A stretch of DNA of 64,000 nucleotides from NCBI RefSeq assembly GCF_000820105.1, contig NZ_CDDB01000017.1, positions 27,248 through 91,247 of the forward strand. Direction: 5' to 3'. Positions 27,401 to 35,516 of the stretch are shown one piece after another. The DNA is from Aeromonas schubertii (GTDB taxonomy: Bacteria; Pseudomonadota; Gammaproteobacteria; Enterobacterales; Aeromonadaceae). Each line of letters begins with the position of its first letter. Positions within the stretch are counted from its first letter, which is position 1. The notes under the pieces were generated by a model, which did not search any database, was not told where the DNA came from, and worked only from the letters and a program-made list of their open reading frames with translations. Position numbers and translations under genes: made by a program.

Positions 27401-28678
27401 CAGTGCCAATAACTGGGTATCGCTGGGCACCAGGACGGTGGTCGCCCCAACCGCATCGAGCATTTCACCCTCGACCGAGGCGGCGACCATCCCCACCCGT
27501 TTGCCCCTTAGCAGGTCGAGGCTCGGTAGCTCGGTGGCCCCCAGCCGGCCCACCACTACCCGCTTCACGCTGGCATAGTCAGGTGTGAAAAGGATAGAGC
27601 GACGGCGCACCGGTGTGGGCGTCATGGCTGGGAGAAAGTCCACCTTCCCCTCCCGCAGCAGTCGTTGACTCTCCTCCCAGGAGCGGGTCGGCACCAGAGT
27701 AAAATTCAGTCCGGTACGTTGCCTTATCAGACGCAGCAGATCGCTGAGATAGCCGCGCAGCTCACCGTTTTTATCGATCTCGCTAAAGCTGGGCCAATCC
27801 GGCGCGATGGCGAAACGCAAGGGGCCATGGTCCAACAGCCAATCCCGCTGGGCGCGGGTAAAGCTGGCATTGTAAGGCGCTTGGGCACTTCCCAACTCCC
27901 CCAACGGCGAGGCCTCAAAGATGGCCTTTCTCTCATCGAGGGGGATCTGGTTCATGCCCCAGGTAATCGCCCTCTTCAGCATGGGCTCACGAGTGGCGAT
28001 AGAGATGGAGAGATGCATCGGATCCAGCCAGGCAGGCGTGACCACCAGCAGGGGCGATGAGGTGAAGTGCTGATACCATCTCAGGGTCGGCAAATCGGCC
28101 ACATAAGCATCGAGGAGCTGCCGCTTGACCAGCAACACGCCCTCCTGATCGCTGTCGACCTCGACCACCAGCCCCATCCCCAATCCACGCAAGGCCTCAC
28201 AGTTGGCACTGGCGCGCTCACAACCGACTCGCATCACGGCCGTTTGTTGTTGCGTCGGCTCAGGGGTTCCGTCCCGCAGTAACAGAGCCCTGGGGATATT
28301 GAGCAGTCCCAGCTCCAACCGCTCAGCCCCCTTGCCCGCAGGGCCGGCAAAGCCGAAGAGCAGGTCAACCTCCCCCCGGGTCACCGCCTCCTGGGCCAGA
28401 TGGAAGGTGAGATAGGGACGAAAATGCACAGTGACCCCCAACACCTGTGCGAGATGCTGGGAAAAGTCGATGAGAGGACCACTGAATCCCCCTCTGCCAT
28501 CGATGTAGAGATAGGGCGGCCACCCCTTGGCAGGTACCCCCATGCTTAATTCGGTGTGTACCTTCAGCCAGGCACTCAGCCCCCTCTCGGCACCAATTCC
28601 AGAGGGACGCTCGACCGCCCCCGCCCACACGGGCAGCAGCAGCCATAACAGAAGAGCTTTTAAGCAGAGGGTACGCAT
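24407..28678 (-). CDS. BvgS/RocS-type unorthodox hybrid histidine kinase
   Basis: A 1423-residue sensor: signal peptide (1-21), two tandem periplasmic solute-binding (SBP_bac_3/venus-flytrap) domains (about 35-260 and 275-505), a membrane span (about 518-540), two PAS-like regions (about 560-810), HisKA with TMSHELRTPISG (His near 838), HATPase with NLLSNAVKF and GTGLGLAICHQL (about 950-1060), a receiver with LLLTDCHMPVLDG (Asp near 1231) and a C-terminal Hpt with AHRVKGAARMAG (His near 1365). This is the full four-step phosphorelay layout of BvgS, EvgS and RocS. Its cognate output is probably the overlapping REC-EAL gene. No DNA-binding response regulator is adjacent. The ribosome site is poor. 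Confidence 0.93.
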   Translation of the reverse strand: MRTLCLKALLLWLLLPVWAGAVERPSGIGAERGLSAWLKVHTELSMGVPAKGWPPYLYIDGRGGFSGPLIDFSQHLAQVLGVTVHFRPYLTFHLAQEAVTRGEVDLLFGFAGPAGKGAERLELGLLNIPRALLLRDGTPEPTQQQTAVMRVGCERASANCEALRGLGMGLVVEVDSDQEGVLLVKRQLLDAYVADLPTLRWYQHFTSSPLLVVTPAWLDPMHLSISIATREPMLKRAITWGMNQIPLDERKAIFEASPLGELGSAQAPYNASFTRAQRDWLLDHGPLRFAIAPDWPSFSEIDKNGELRGYLSDLLRLIRQRTGLNFTLVPTRSWEESQRLLREGKVDFLPAMTPTPVRRRSILFTPDYASVKRVVVGRLGATELPSLDLLRGKRVGMVAASVEGEMLDAVGATTVLVPSDTQLLALLDAGRVDYVLMSISTLQDSIARGFNQRYVLVYSGEELNLPIAMGVLRQRELLQQILSKALLTVSREELTTLEKRWLSLTIQTGVNRERVLFWGGIAGGLFLLCSLIFFGWNRTLRRQISQRLEAEQRLAEQLAFVQMLLDTLPNLVVLTNAHHEITMSNRAYRNLFFGGRDLKGSYHHLLKDNLPEAIRERVMAEDTRVWESGIEINGHGEVQLQDGVEHEMLYTKRRLSGADGKQLGILTVLTDITDLRQAQRHAREMESRLTQLTDNVPGFVYQYHYLGLNVGEFLYASAGIEPLLGIRRDLLLQTSGFHQALELHGYALDLDRFGPQLAHQVETEHRLDLVLPITAPSGEVLNFQVKGRVDPLPDGSFMLYVMVQDITALTRQALELQQARNTAERAMQARSRFLATMSHELRTPISGMHGMLELLQMSALDEDQRYLLHNVVASTNNLLYLVNDILDFSKIEAGQLHLDVQPCELCRMVCDVVRGHAAKAHGKGLAVELLWGEGVPDRADLDAIRVGQVLSNLLSNAVKFTERGSIRIAVEGDGALLRVTVSDSGIGIASEKQSLLFTPFEQVESDISRRYGGTGLGLAICHQLIAQMGGELTLVSAPGEGTSVTFTLPLSSPWSTPPSLQGRRWWVLGEASWHPLLTRQGAILQLVDRQQLGSLDDGFLLADEAELEAVLGARESERLRSRMQGGIILSPREAVRSRLDKQWWRLGTQPLYPDLLLESCQQLLAPSRSDVMAKRAPGRLVGRVLVADDHPINRALIARQLETLGVTATVVEEGEQALAVWQREPFDLLLTDCHMPVLDGYSLTRRLRQQGDERPIIGVTADTSGEAVAKMAYSGMSDSLFKPYTLETLWQMLSQWLPTTAVTGPTVTEDPQYAELADNWIRLFGDVATAGAMAQEFIASNRQDGRVIEEAVEHREAAPLIEAAHRVKGAARMAGYESLADEAARLESVARLRQWDRVAPLAQSVWQMMQQIENDIGLWLDEQ

Positions 28679-28795
28679 CGTGAATGTTTCATGTTAAATG
28701 GCCGGCAATAATAGTGTTTTTTCTCAATTTGAATAATAAAAAAACAATAAAACCAGTTGGCAGCGAATGAAATCCCCGCCTGAATCCTTTAGCGG

Positions 28796-28822
28796 AATAA
28801 AATGGGGAGGCTTCGCCTCCCC
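28796..28822 (-). terminator. terminator of the small-gene operon
   Basis: GGGGAGGC (28804-28811) and GCCTCCCC (28815-28822) pair around TTC. On the minus strand ATTTTATT follows. It lies 35 bases past the stop of the DUF1127-like gene and should insulate it from the kinase gene downstream. Confidence 0.75.
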
Positions 28823-28856
28823 TTGCTTCGGGTCCGGGGGAAACGCCCCCCCGGGA

Positions 28857-29066
28857 TTACCGTATTCGATTCCCAAGGCGAAAGCCGGTTTGATATTGCC
28901 GCTCCAGGATCAGGTTCACGGCCGGCCCCTGCTCACGCCCCTCCAGCCCGATGTCACGGAGCAGAGCCGGGGAGAGATGAACCGCCATGAGGCGACGCTC
29001 GATGCGGGCAATACGACGCTGTACCAGGCTTTCCACGCCACGCAGCAGAACCAGTTCGATAGACAT
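28857..29066 (-). CDS. DUF1127 (YjiS-like) small basic protein
   Basis: A 69-residue Arg-rich protein. The segment RRIARIERRLMAVHLSPALL followed by RDIGLE matches the DUF1127 pattern of a basic helix, a turn and an LxDIGL motif. GGAG lies 7 bases upstream of the ATG at 29066. DUF1127 proteins in other bacteria are small regulators, some binding RNA or affecting phosphate/carbon metabolism, but no function can be assigned here. It is the second frame behind the promoter at 29288-29316, after a 30-codon frame. Confidence 0.7.
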   Translation of the reverse strand: MSIELVLLRGVESLVQRRIARIERRLMAVHLSPALLRDIGLEGREQGPAVNLILERQYQTGFRLGNRIR

Positions 29067-29110
29067 AAAAGATCTCCGTCAGAGCCCGTCGGCACTCCCG
29101 GAGAGAGGAA

Positions 29111-29140
29111 CATCACCCTGCGAAAGTGTCGCGGGTGATG
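29111..29140 (-). other. interrupted stem-loop between the two small genes
   Basis: CATCACCC (29111-29118) and GGGTGATG (29133-29140) pair, with an inner GCG/CGC stem and a 7-base loop; one unpaired T interrupts the 5' arm. No T-run follows on either strand. It probably shields or separates the 30-codon and DUF1127 messages. Confidence 0.5.
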
Positions 29141-29154
29141 ATTAAAAGGGGGGG

Positions 29155-29247
29155 TTATTCCCTGCTCATCCCACGCGAGAGACGTGCGCACGCATCCGCG
29201 CTCAGATGGCGCAGTGAGGTCGCTTGTTGGGTCATGAGTTGATTCAT
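29155..29247 (-). CDS. 30-residue small protein, unknown
   Basis: A complete short frame from ATG 29247 to TAA 29155-29157 with GAGGAGA ending 6 bases before the start. The product is Ser/Arg/Ala-rich and ends with LSRGMSRE, faintly reminiscent of the C-terminal motif of DUF1127 proteins, one of which follows. A five-of-six -35 and a four-of-six -10 with 17-base spacing lie just upstream, giving a leader of about 33 bases. It may be a functional peptide or a leader for the DUF1127 gene. Confidence 0.5.
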   Translation of the reverse strand: MNQLMTQQATSLRHLSADACARLSRGMSRE

Positions 29248-29287
29248 GATCGTCTCCTCGTAGATGAAAGGTTGAACAGGTTGCAGC

Positions 29288-29316
29288 AGTCTAAAAAAAC
29301 GATGCCCCCATGGCAA
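29288..29316 (-). promoter_or_regulatory. sigma-70 promoter for the two small genes
   Basis: On the minus strand TTGCCA (29316-29311) and TAGACT (29293-29288) are separated by 17 bases. The spacer contains a run of T, which favours melting. It lies between the end of dgt and the 30-codon frame, so the small genes need not depend on dgt transcription. Confidence 0.65.
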
Positions 29317-29338
29317 TCGGACTCACCCCATTTGGGGG

Positions 29339-30676
29339 TCACAGGCCACAGAGCAGGCGATACTCCTGCTGAATATAGGTGTCCGTCATACCGCTCACGT
29401 AATCGAGCAGCAGCCTGACCCTGTAATACCACTCCTGATGCGGTGGATCGGGGAAACGGGGATCCGCACAGGCGATGGCACGCTGATAGGCCCGGATATG
29501 GCGGGCCGAGAGGCGATGCACCAGGCGGCGCAGCACGAAGAGCCCCTGGCTGTCACCGGCCAGCAGCCCCTGAAAACGGTCGGTCGGCAGCGCCAACAAC
29601 TCTCCGTAGGTATCCAGCACGGTGCGCAGGGCCGCATAGCCCTCCAACTCCAGCGCCTCCACCTCTGGCCTCAGGAAGACCTCTTCGCGAGCCACCTGGC
29701 GCAGGCGATCCAGCGCCCTGGCTGGCGCCGTCTGACCGTGGAGCAAGGGGCGAGGGTAACGTCCGGCCAGGATCGCCTCGTGCTCGGCCAGATAGGTCCG
29801 GGCGGCCAACGCCACCAACTCGGCGGTGAGCTGCTCCCGAAACGGGGCGAAGAAGCGCGTGTCCGTCGCCAGCGCCTCCTCGATCAGCTCGCCAAGGTAG
29901 GGCTCGGCACTCTCGCGCAGCGCCTTTTGCAGCGTCTCGCTGGAAAGAATGCGCCTGTCCACCGCATCCTCCAGATCGGCGATGCAGTAAGAGATATCGT
30001 CGGCCGCCTCCATGATATAGGCGAGGGGATGGCGAGCCCCGGGCTCCAGGCCGAGGGAGTGCCACAGCCCGGCGATAAGCGGGCGCTCACTCAGGTAGAC
30101 ACCGCACTTGGCCTGCCATCCCTCTCCCTTGCCCTCCCCCGGGTACTTGCACAGGGCCGCCAGCTGCCCCTGGGTGAGATCCAGCTCGTGCAATGAGTGC
30201 ACCAGCCGCAGGCTCTGGGCATTGCCGTCGAAGTGGCAGAGGTCCTCCCGAAACGGGAGCCACCGGGGGAGGTTAGCCTGCCCCAAGGCCGCAAGGTAGC
30301 AGCGATCGTGATGGGTCTGCATCCACTGCCCTATCACCTGCTCCCCGAAGTGACCGAAAGGGGGGTTGCCCACGTCGTGCAGCAGCGAGGCCATCTCCAC
30401 CAGGTTGATGAAGACCAGCGAAGGCACTCCGGCATCGGGCAGTGCCGCCAGGATCTGCCTGGCTATTTGACGACCCGTCTCCTGCACCTCGAGGGAGTGG
30501 GTGAGACGGCTGCGTACCGACGCCTTCACATCCAGGGGAAAGACCTGGGTCTTCTGCTGTAACCGACGCACGGGCGCTGCCTGGACAATGCGGGCCCGAT
30601 CCCGTTCGGTCGCCTCGAGCAACCCCTCCCCGACCGGCCGTAAAGAGCGCAGGGGGGGGATCAAACGTGCATACAT
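29339..30676 (-). CDS. dgt: deoxyguanosinetriphosphate triphosphohydrolase-like protein
   Basis: A 445-residue HD-domain enzyme that would split dGTP (or other dNTPs) to the nucleoside and triphosphate. HD metal ligands are visible in SRLTHSLEV (about 60) and LLHDVGNPPFGHFGE (about 100), with a later AADDISYCIADLEDA carrying the distal Asp. The length lies between the long enteric Dgt and short dGTPase-like forms, so exact substrate preference is uncertain. It starts 10 bases after the arcB stop, so the two genes are almost certainly cotranscribed. Role: control of dNTP pools, possibly including defence-like dNTP depletion. Confidence 0.87.
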   Translation of the reverse strand: MYARLIPPLRSLRPVGEGLLEATERDRARIVQAAPVRRLQQKTQVFPLDVKASVRSRLTHSLEVQETGRQIARQILAALPDAGVPSLVFINLVEMASLLHDVGNPPFGHFGEQVIGQWMQTHHDRCYLAALGQANLPRWLPFREDLCHFDGNAQSLRLVHSLHELDLTQGQLAALCKYPGEGKGEGWQAKCGVYLSERPLIAGLWHSLGLEPGARHPLAYIMEAADDISYCIADLEDAVDRRILSSETLQKALRESAEPYLGELIEEALATDTRFFAPFREQLTAELVALAARTYLAEHEAILAGRYPRPLLHGQTAPARALDRLRQVAREEVFLRPEVEALELEGYAALRTVLDTYGELLALPTDRFQGLLAGDSQGLFVLRRLVHRLSARHIRAYQRAIACADPRFPDPPHQEWYYRVRLLLDYVSGMTDTYIQQEYRLLCGL

Positions 30677-30686
30677 GGGTCTCTCC

Positions 30687-32993
30687 TCAGCTCTCTAGCC
30701 AGCGCCGCAGCGCCTTGAGATCCGCCGGATATTCACGGCGCATCGCCTCGATCCAGTCCTCCACGTTCTCCCACCAGGCGGGGAGATCGGGGCTCTGGAT
30801 CTGCTGGGCCAGCCCCTGAATGCGGCGCAGCCCGATGGAGCCCGCGGCCCCTTTGATTTTATGCGCCTCCTCGGCAATCCCCTTCTGATCCCGCGCCGTC
30901 ATGTTGGAGTCGAGCACCGCCATATAGTCGGGCATCATCTTCTCGAAGAGATCGACGCTGGATCGCATCAGCGGCTTGCCCACCGCCCCGGCATAATCCT
31001 CCAGGAAGGCGAGATCGAGCACACCGCTGCCACCGCTCTCAAGCGGCGCCTCCTCATCCATGCCTGCAAACAGCCGCCCCAGCACATGGCGTACCGCCGC
31101 CGAACCGATGGGTTTACGCAGCACATCGACCATGCCGGCATCGAGGTAGGTCTGGCGATCGGTCACCAGATTGGCGGTGAGGGCCACCATGGGGGGCAAC
31201 ACCTCCCCGTATCGCTCGAGCAGAATGCGGGCGATATCGAAGCCGGTCATATCGGGTAGCTGAATATCGAGCAGGATGAGATCGAAATCATCCGGATTGG
31301 CCTTGGCCAGGGCCTCGGCCCCGTTTCGGGCCACCTCGACCCTGTGGCCAAACTTCTGCAGCAGGGCACTCGCGACCGTGATGTTGAGCTCCACATCCTC
31401 CACCAGGAGGATATCGAGGCTCGGTATCTCGCCAAGCTCCCCCGGTGCCTCCGGGGCATCGGCCAGATCGACCTCCAGCTCCACGGTGAAACAGGCCCCC
31501 TCTCCCTGATCGCTGTCGACCATGAGACAGCCCCCCATGGCCTCCACCAGCTGACGCGAGACCGCCAGACCGATGCCGGTGCCGATGGCGTGCTTCTGCT
31601 CCCCCTTGACCTGATAGTACATGGCGAAGATCTTCTCCTGCTCCGCCGGGGCGATACCGATGCCGGTGTCCTCCACCTCGAAGTGCAGCGCCAATCGCTG
31701 CTCGTCGTCACCCGGATGAACCAGACAACGCACCGTCACGCCGCCCTCGTCGGTAAACTTGACCGCATTGCCCACCAGGTTCCAGAGGATCTGTCGCAAC
31801 CGGGTGCCATCGGCCATGACGAAGCGAGGCACATCCCCATCCCGGTCGAAATGCAGATAGAGCCCTTTCTGCTCCGCCTGAATACGCGACAGGGTTTCGA
31901 GTTCGTCGAGGAAGGCCGGCAGCTCGAGACGGGCCGGGGCTATCTCGAGGCGACGGCGGTCGAGTTTGTCCAGATCGATGATGTCGTTGAAGATATTGCC
32001 CAGGGTCACGGCGCTCAGGTGGATGGTCCTGAGCTGCTGATGACGGGTCTCGTCGAGGGGGGTATCGAGCAGGATGCGGCTCAAGCCCACGATGCCGTTG
32101 AGCGGTGTACGCAGCTCGTGGCTAATGGTGGAGATGAAGGTGGTCTTGTCGCGGCTCGCCTTCTCCAGCTTGTCCTGATACTGCTTGCGCTCGGTGATGT
32201 CACGGCCAAAGCCGAGCAGGCCCAGGCGCTTGCCGAAGCGATCGTAGAAGGGAACCTTGCGCAGCTCGAAGTAGGCCTTGCGCCCGTCCGGATACTCCAG
32301 CCACTGCTCATAGGTGAGCGGACTGTCGTCGTTAAAGACCTTGCGATCCGTCTCCACGATACGGGCCGCGATATCAGCCTTGTAAACATCGAACGGGGTG
32401 AGACCGATAAGCTCCGACTCGCTGCGCCCGGTCAGCTCCTCCATGGCCCGGTTACAGCCGGAGAACTGCTCCTGTTCGTTGCGGTAATAGACCAGATCCG
32501 GTGAGCAGTCGATAAAGGAGCGCAGCAGGGCGGTGCGCTCCTCCAGATGGAGCTGGGCCTTCTCCCGCTGGAACACCTCGTTTTCGAGATCCTCGATGGC
32601 CTGCTGGCGGGCCTTCTCCAACTGCTGGGTCTGGCCAATCTGGGCATTGAGGCGGGTGATGTTCTCCTGCAGTTGGCGGTTAAGCTCCAGATCCCGCTCA
32701 CGCATCTCCTGCAGCTTGGTCACCATACGACTCAGGCGCTGGCGGGAGTCTTCCAGCTGGTCGACCACGATGGAGAGAAAGTAGACGGCCCAGGGGGTCA
32801 CCAGCAGGCCGAAGAAGATGGAACGCACCAGATCGACCATGTCGACCGCATTGCGTAAAAACAGGGTCACCCCCATCTGTATCGACACCGCCAACACTAT
32901 GATGCCGGTCGCCAGCAACATGCTGAAACGCACCAGACCGAGCTTGGTCATCAGGTCGACGTAATACTGGGCCCACGACTTGATCTGCTTCAT
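30687..32993 (-). CDS. arcB: aerobic respiration control sensor kinase ArcB
   Basis: A 768-residue tripartite hybrid kinase. Two membrane spans (about 22-42 and 58-77) have a very short periplasmic loop. A leucine-rich coiled coil and PAS domain (about 155-270) follow, then HisKA with ISHELRTPLNG (His near 292, the E. coli position), HATPase with NLVGNAVKF and GTGIGLAVSRQL, a receiver with LLDIQLPDMTG (Asp near 573), and Hpt with EEAHKIKGAAG (His near 710). It senses quinone redox state and phosphorylates ArcA, encoded elsewhere. The Cys-containing PAS region used in redox sensing should be compared: only FSGCNRA and DCSPD carry Cys here. Confidence 0.95.
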   Translation of the reverse strand: MKQIKSWAQYYVDLMTKLGLVRFSMLLATGIIVLAVSIQMGVTLFLRNAVDMVDLVRSIFFGLLVTPWAVYFLSIVVDQLEDSRQRLSRMVTKLQEMRERDLELNRQLQENITRLNAQIGQTQQLEKARQQAIEDLENEVFQREKAQLHLEERTALLRSFIDCSPDLVYYRNEQEQFSGCNRAMEELTGRSESELIGLTPFDVYKADIAARIVETDRKVFNDDSPLTYEQWLEYPDGRKAYFELRKVPFYDRFGKRLGLLGFGRDITERKQYQDKLEKASRDKTTFISTISHELRTPLNGIVGLSRILLDTPLDETRHQQLRTIHLSAVTLGNIFNDIIDLDKLDRRRLEIAPARLELPAFLDELETLSRIQAEQKGLYLHFDRDGDVPRFVMADGTRLRQILWNLVGNAVKFTDEGGVTVRCLVHPGDDEQRLALHFEVEDTGIGIAPAEQEKIFAMYYQVKGEQKHAIGTGIGLAVSRQLVEAMGGCLMVDSDQGEGACFTVELEVDLADAPEAPGELGEIPSLDILLVEDVELNITVASALLQKFGHRVEVARNGAEALAKANPDDFDLILLDIQLPDMTGFDIARILLERYGEVLPPMVALTANLVTDRQTYLDAGMVDVLRKPIGSAAVRHVLGRLFAGMDEEAPLESGGSGVLDLAFLEDYAGAVGKPLMRSSVDLFEKMMPDYMAVLDSNMTARDQKGIAEEAHKIKGAAGSIGLRRIQGLAQQIQSPDLPAWWENVEDWIEAMRREYPADLKALRRWLES

Positions 32994-33181
32994 CCATCCG
33001 ATCCCTTCTCATATTTGGCCAACAGCATACCAGTCGGCGCGCCCGGACTCACCTGCCCGAATGTCGCCCAGCTCGCAGGGAATTGATTTAATATGGGCCG
33101 GGTCGCGCCCTGGTCATCCCGGATTCATCACAGATGGCTATCATGCGCGCCCGATCCCCACCCTGCTCAGGAGACCACTGA

Positions 33182-34186
33182 ATGAAATATGCCTTGCTGC
33201 CACTGGCCCTGCTCGGCGCTCACCCGGCGCTGGCCGATGTGACCACCATCCCCACCCAATCCGGTTTTTCCGGGTTCGTCATGGGGGGCGTGACGGCCCG
33301 CCAGTATGAATCCAATCTCTTCAAGGGAGACAAGGGGGACTCACGCCTGGATGCGCTCGACACCAGCCCATCCCGGCATGACGCTCTCAAGCCCCTGTTC
33401 GGGGCCGATCTTCGCTACACCTTCGCCGAGACCGGTACCCAGATCTTCCTGGGTAACCTGATCCAGGATGCGGTGCGCTACGATCTCACCCAGCAGCTGG
33501 GCATTCGCCAGCAGTGGGGCAATCTGGGCATCTTCTCGGCCGGCTATGTCTTCTCGGCCATGCCCACCGAGACCTGGAGCGATCCCTATTTCGTCTCGGG
33601 TGAGCGCAGCGAAACCGACTACAGCACCCGGGGTGTGCGGCTGGGCTGGGACAACATAGGCCACAGCAAGGTGAATGCGGCCTACACCTGGCGACGCAGC
33701 CAGGTCGACGACGAGCAGAGTGGCCGGCAGTTGGTGAGCCAGGGGAAACTGAGCCAGGAGCAGGCGGCCATGCTCGATCGCAACGGCGATCTGCACCGAC
33801 TCGAATTCTCCTACGACTGGCAGCTGCCTTCGGGCCACTTGTTGAGCCCGGCCCTCATCTACAAGCGGGCAGAGCTCGATGGTGCCGCCGAGCGCAGCGA
33901 CACCCTGCATCTGCAGTTGACCCATGCCCTGCGCGGACCACAGTGGAGCCTGGTGTCAAACCTCTACGGGGGGTGGCGCCACTACGACGAGGCCAACCCC
34001 ATCTACGGCCAGAAGGCCGATGCCAACGAATGGGGCGCCAGCAGCACCTTCTTCTGGCACCGTCTGTTCGGGGTTGAGCCGCTCAGCGTCTTCGTAAGCG
34101 CCTCGTGGGGCAGTGCCGACGCCGATATCGACTTCTACGACTCGACCATGCTCGCCGTCAGCACCGGGCTCATGTACCGGCTCTGA
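33182..34186 (+). CDS. DUF2860 outer-membrane beta-barrel protein
   Basis: A 334-residue secreted protein: a signal peptide (to about ALAD, 19), then alternating amphipathic strands ending in a terminal Leu after Tyr-Arg, as in outer-membrane barrels. The opening TTIPTQSGFSGFVMGGVT and overall length fit the DUF2860 family found in Vibrio and Aeromonas. Divergent from arcB with 188 bases between, so it has its own promoter. Function unknown; a porin-like role is possible. Confidence 0.75.
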   Translation: MKYALLPLALLGAHPALADVTTIPTQSGFSGFVMGGVTARQYESNLFKGDKGDSRLDALDTSPSRHDALKPLFGADLRYTFAETGTQIFLGNLIQDAVRYDLTQQLGIRQQWGNLGIFSAGYVFSAMPTETWSDPYFVSGERSETDYSTRGVRLGWDNIGHSKVNAAYTWRRSQVDDEQSGRQLVSQGKLSQEQAAMLDRNGDLHRLEFSYDWQLPSGHLLSPALIYKRAELDGAAERSDTLHLQLTHALRGPQWSLVSNLYGGWRHYDEANPIYGQKADANEWGASSTFFWHRLFGVEPLSVFVSASWGSADADIDFYDSTMLAVSTGLMYRL

Positions 34187-34199
34187 CAGCCGACCCCGT

Positions 34200-35495
34200 T
34201 TAGAGCAGATCCTTGAGACGGTACCAGAGCATACCAAGTGCCAACAGGGGGGAGCGCAGATGAGGTCCCCCCGGGAAGCGCAGATGGGGCACGGCGGCGA
34301 AGAGATCGAAGCCCCGGCTGTGGCCATGGATCGCCTCGGCGAGCAGGCTGGCAGCCAGGTGGGTCGCATTGACCCCGTGCCCCGAGTAAGCCTGGGCGTA
34401 GTAAACATTGGGATGATCCGGCAAGCGCCCGATCTGCGGCAATCGGTTGGCGCCGATACCAATCATCCCTCCCCATTGAAACTCGATGGCGGTCTCGGCC
34501 AGCTCGGGGAAGACCCGTAGCAGCTTGGGTTGCATGAAGGTCTTGATGTCCTTGGGGTCGCGCCCAGAGTAGTTGCAGGCTCCCCCGAACAACAGGCGAC
34601 CGTCCGCCGAGAGACGATAGTAGTCCAGCGCCACATTCTGATCGCACACCGCCATATTCTGCGGCAGCAGCCGCTCACGGACCCGCTTGGGCAGTACCTC
34701 GGTAGCCAGAATATAGGAGCCTGCCGGCAGCACCCTGGCCCCCAGCTCCCGATCCAGTTCGTTGAGATAGGCGTTGCAACCGAGCACCAGGGTATCGGCC
34801 TCGACCCTTCCATGGCGAGTGGTCACCCTGACCTTGCTACCGTAGTCAACCCGCGTCACCTGGGAGTGCTCGAACAGGCGCACACCTAAAGAGGCGGCGG
34901 CGCGGGCCTCACCGAGGGCCAGATTGAGGGGATGCAGATGGCCAGAGCCCATATCCACCATGCCACCTATGTAGCGATCCGAGCCGACGATGGCGTGGAT
35001 CTCCTCCTTCGGCACCTGGCGCACCTCGAAGGGGTAATCGAGTGATTCCAGGTGACGCTGGGCCGCCTCGAAATCCACCAGGTGGCGCCACTTGGTTGCC
35101 AGATCGCAATAACCCAGGGTGAGATCACACTCAATCCCGAAACGGGCAATGCGATCCTTGACCAGCTGCACCGCCTCGATCCCCATCCGATCCAGCTCGC
35201 GCACCCCTTCCTCTCCGATATAGCGCGCGAACTGGCTGGTATCGTGGCCAACCCCGCGAATAAGCTGGCCACCATTGCGCCCGGACGCTCCCCAGCCGAT
35301 GCGTCGCCCCTCCAGCAGAACCACGTCATAGCCGAGTTCGGCCAGATTGATGGCGGTGTTGAGGCCGGTAAAGCCCCCCCCGACGACGCAGACATCGGCG
35401 CGGATCTCCCCCTCCAGTTCGGGCCAGAGGGTGTCGTCATTGCGGGTTGCGGCGTAGTAAGAGTGGGGGTGTTCCTGTGCTCCAGGGGTCATCAT
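34200..35495 (-). CDS. FAD-dependent amine oxidase, PuuB-like
   Basis: A 431-residue DAO-family flavoprotein. The dinucleotide motif VCVVGGGFTGLNTAINLAE is near residue 35. GWGASGRNGGQLI and the C-terminal GGMIGIGANRLPQIGRL with YYAQAYSGHGVN are typical of gamma-glutamylputrescine oxidase (PuuB) and its paralogues. The ATG at 35495 is chosen because AGGA lies about 5 bases upstream; ATGs at 35492, 35501 and 35528 are possible. No other putrescine-pathway gene is adjacent, so the substrate could be another amino compound. Two phased direct repeats upstream suggest dedicated control. Confidence 0.82.
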   Translation of the reverse strand: MMTPGAQEHPHSYYAATRNDDTLWPELEGEIRADVCVVGGGFTGLNTAINLAELGYDVVLLEGRRIGWGASGRNGGQLIRGVGHDTSQFARYIGEEGVRELDRMGIEAVQLVKDRIARFGIECDLTLGYCDLATKWRHLVDFEAAQRHLESLDYPFEVRQVPKEEIHAIVGSDRYIGGMVDMGSGHLHPLNLALGEARAAASLGVRLFEHSQVTRVDYGSKVRVTTRHGRVEADTLVLGCNAYLNELDRELGARVLPAGSYILATEVLPKRVRERLLPQNMAVCDQNVALDYYRLSADGRLLFGGACNYSGRDPKDIKTFMQPKLLRVFPELAETAIEFQWGGMIGIGANRLPQIGRLPDHPNVYYAQAYSGHGVNATHLAASLLAEAIHGHSRGFDLFAAVPHLRFPGGPHLRSPLLALGMLWYRLKDLL

Positions 35496-35516
35496 CAGCA
35501 TCCTGCCAGTGAATAA

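Noticed and set aside
24584-27412. A 942-codon plus-strand frame opposite the BvgS-like kinase
   Set aside because: The kinase strand carries complete HisKA, HATPase, REC and Hpt motifs; the opposite frame shows no domain and is rich in Gln/Leu/Gly.
29292-29318. T-run with a short stem after dgt as an intrinsic terminator
   Set aside because: The stem is only about 4 bp, and the T-run fits better as the 17-bp spacer of the promoter at 29288-29316; it may still have weak terminator activity.
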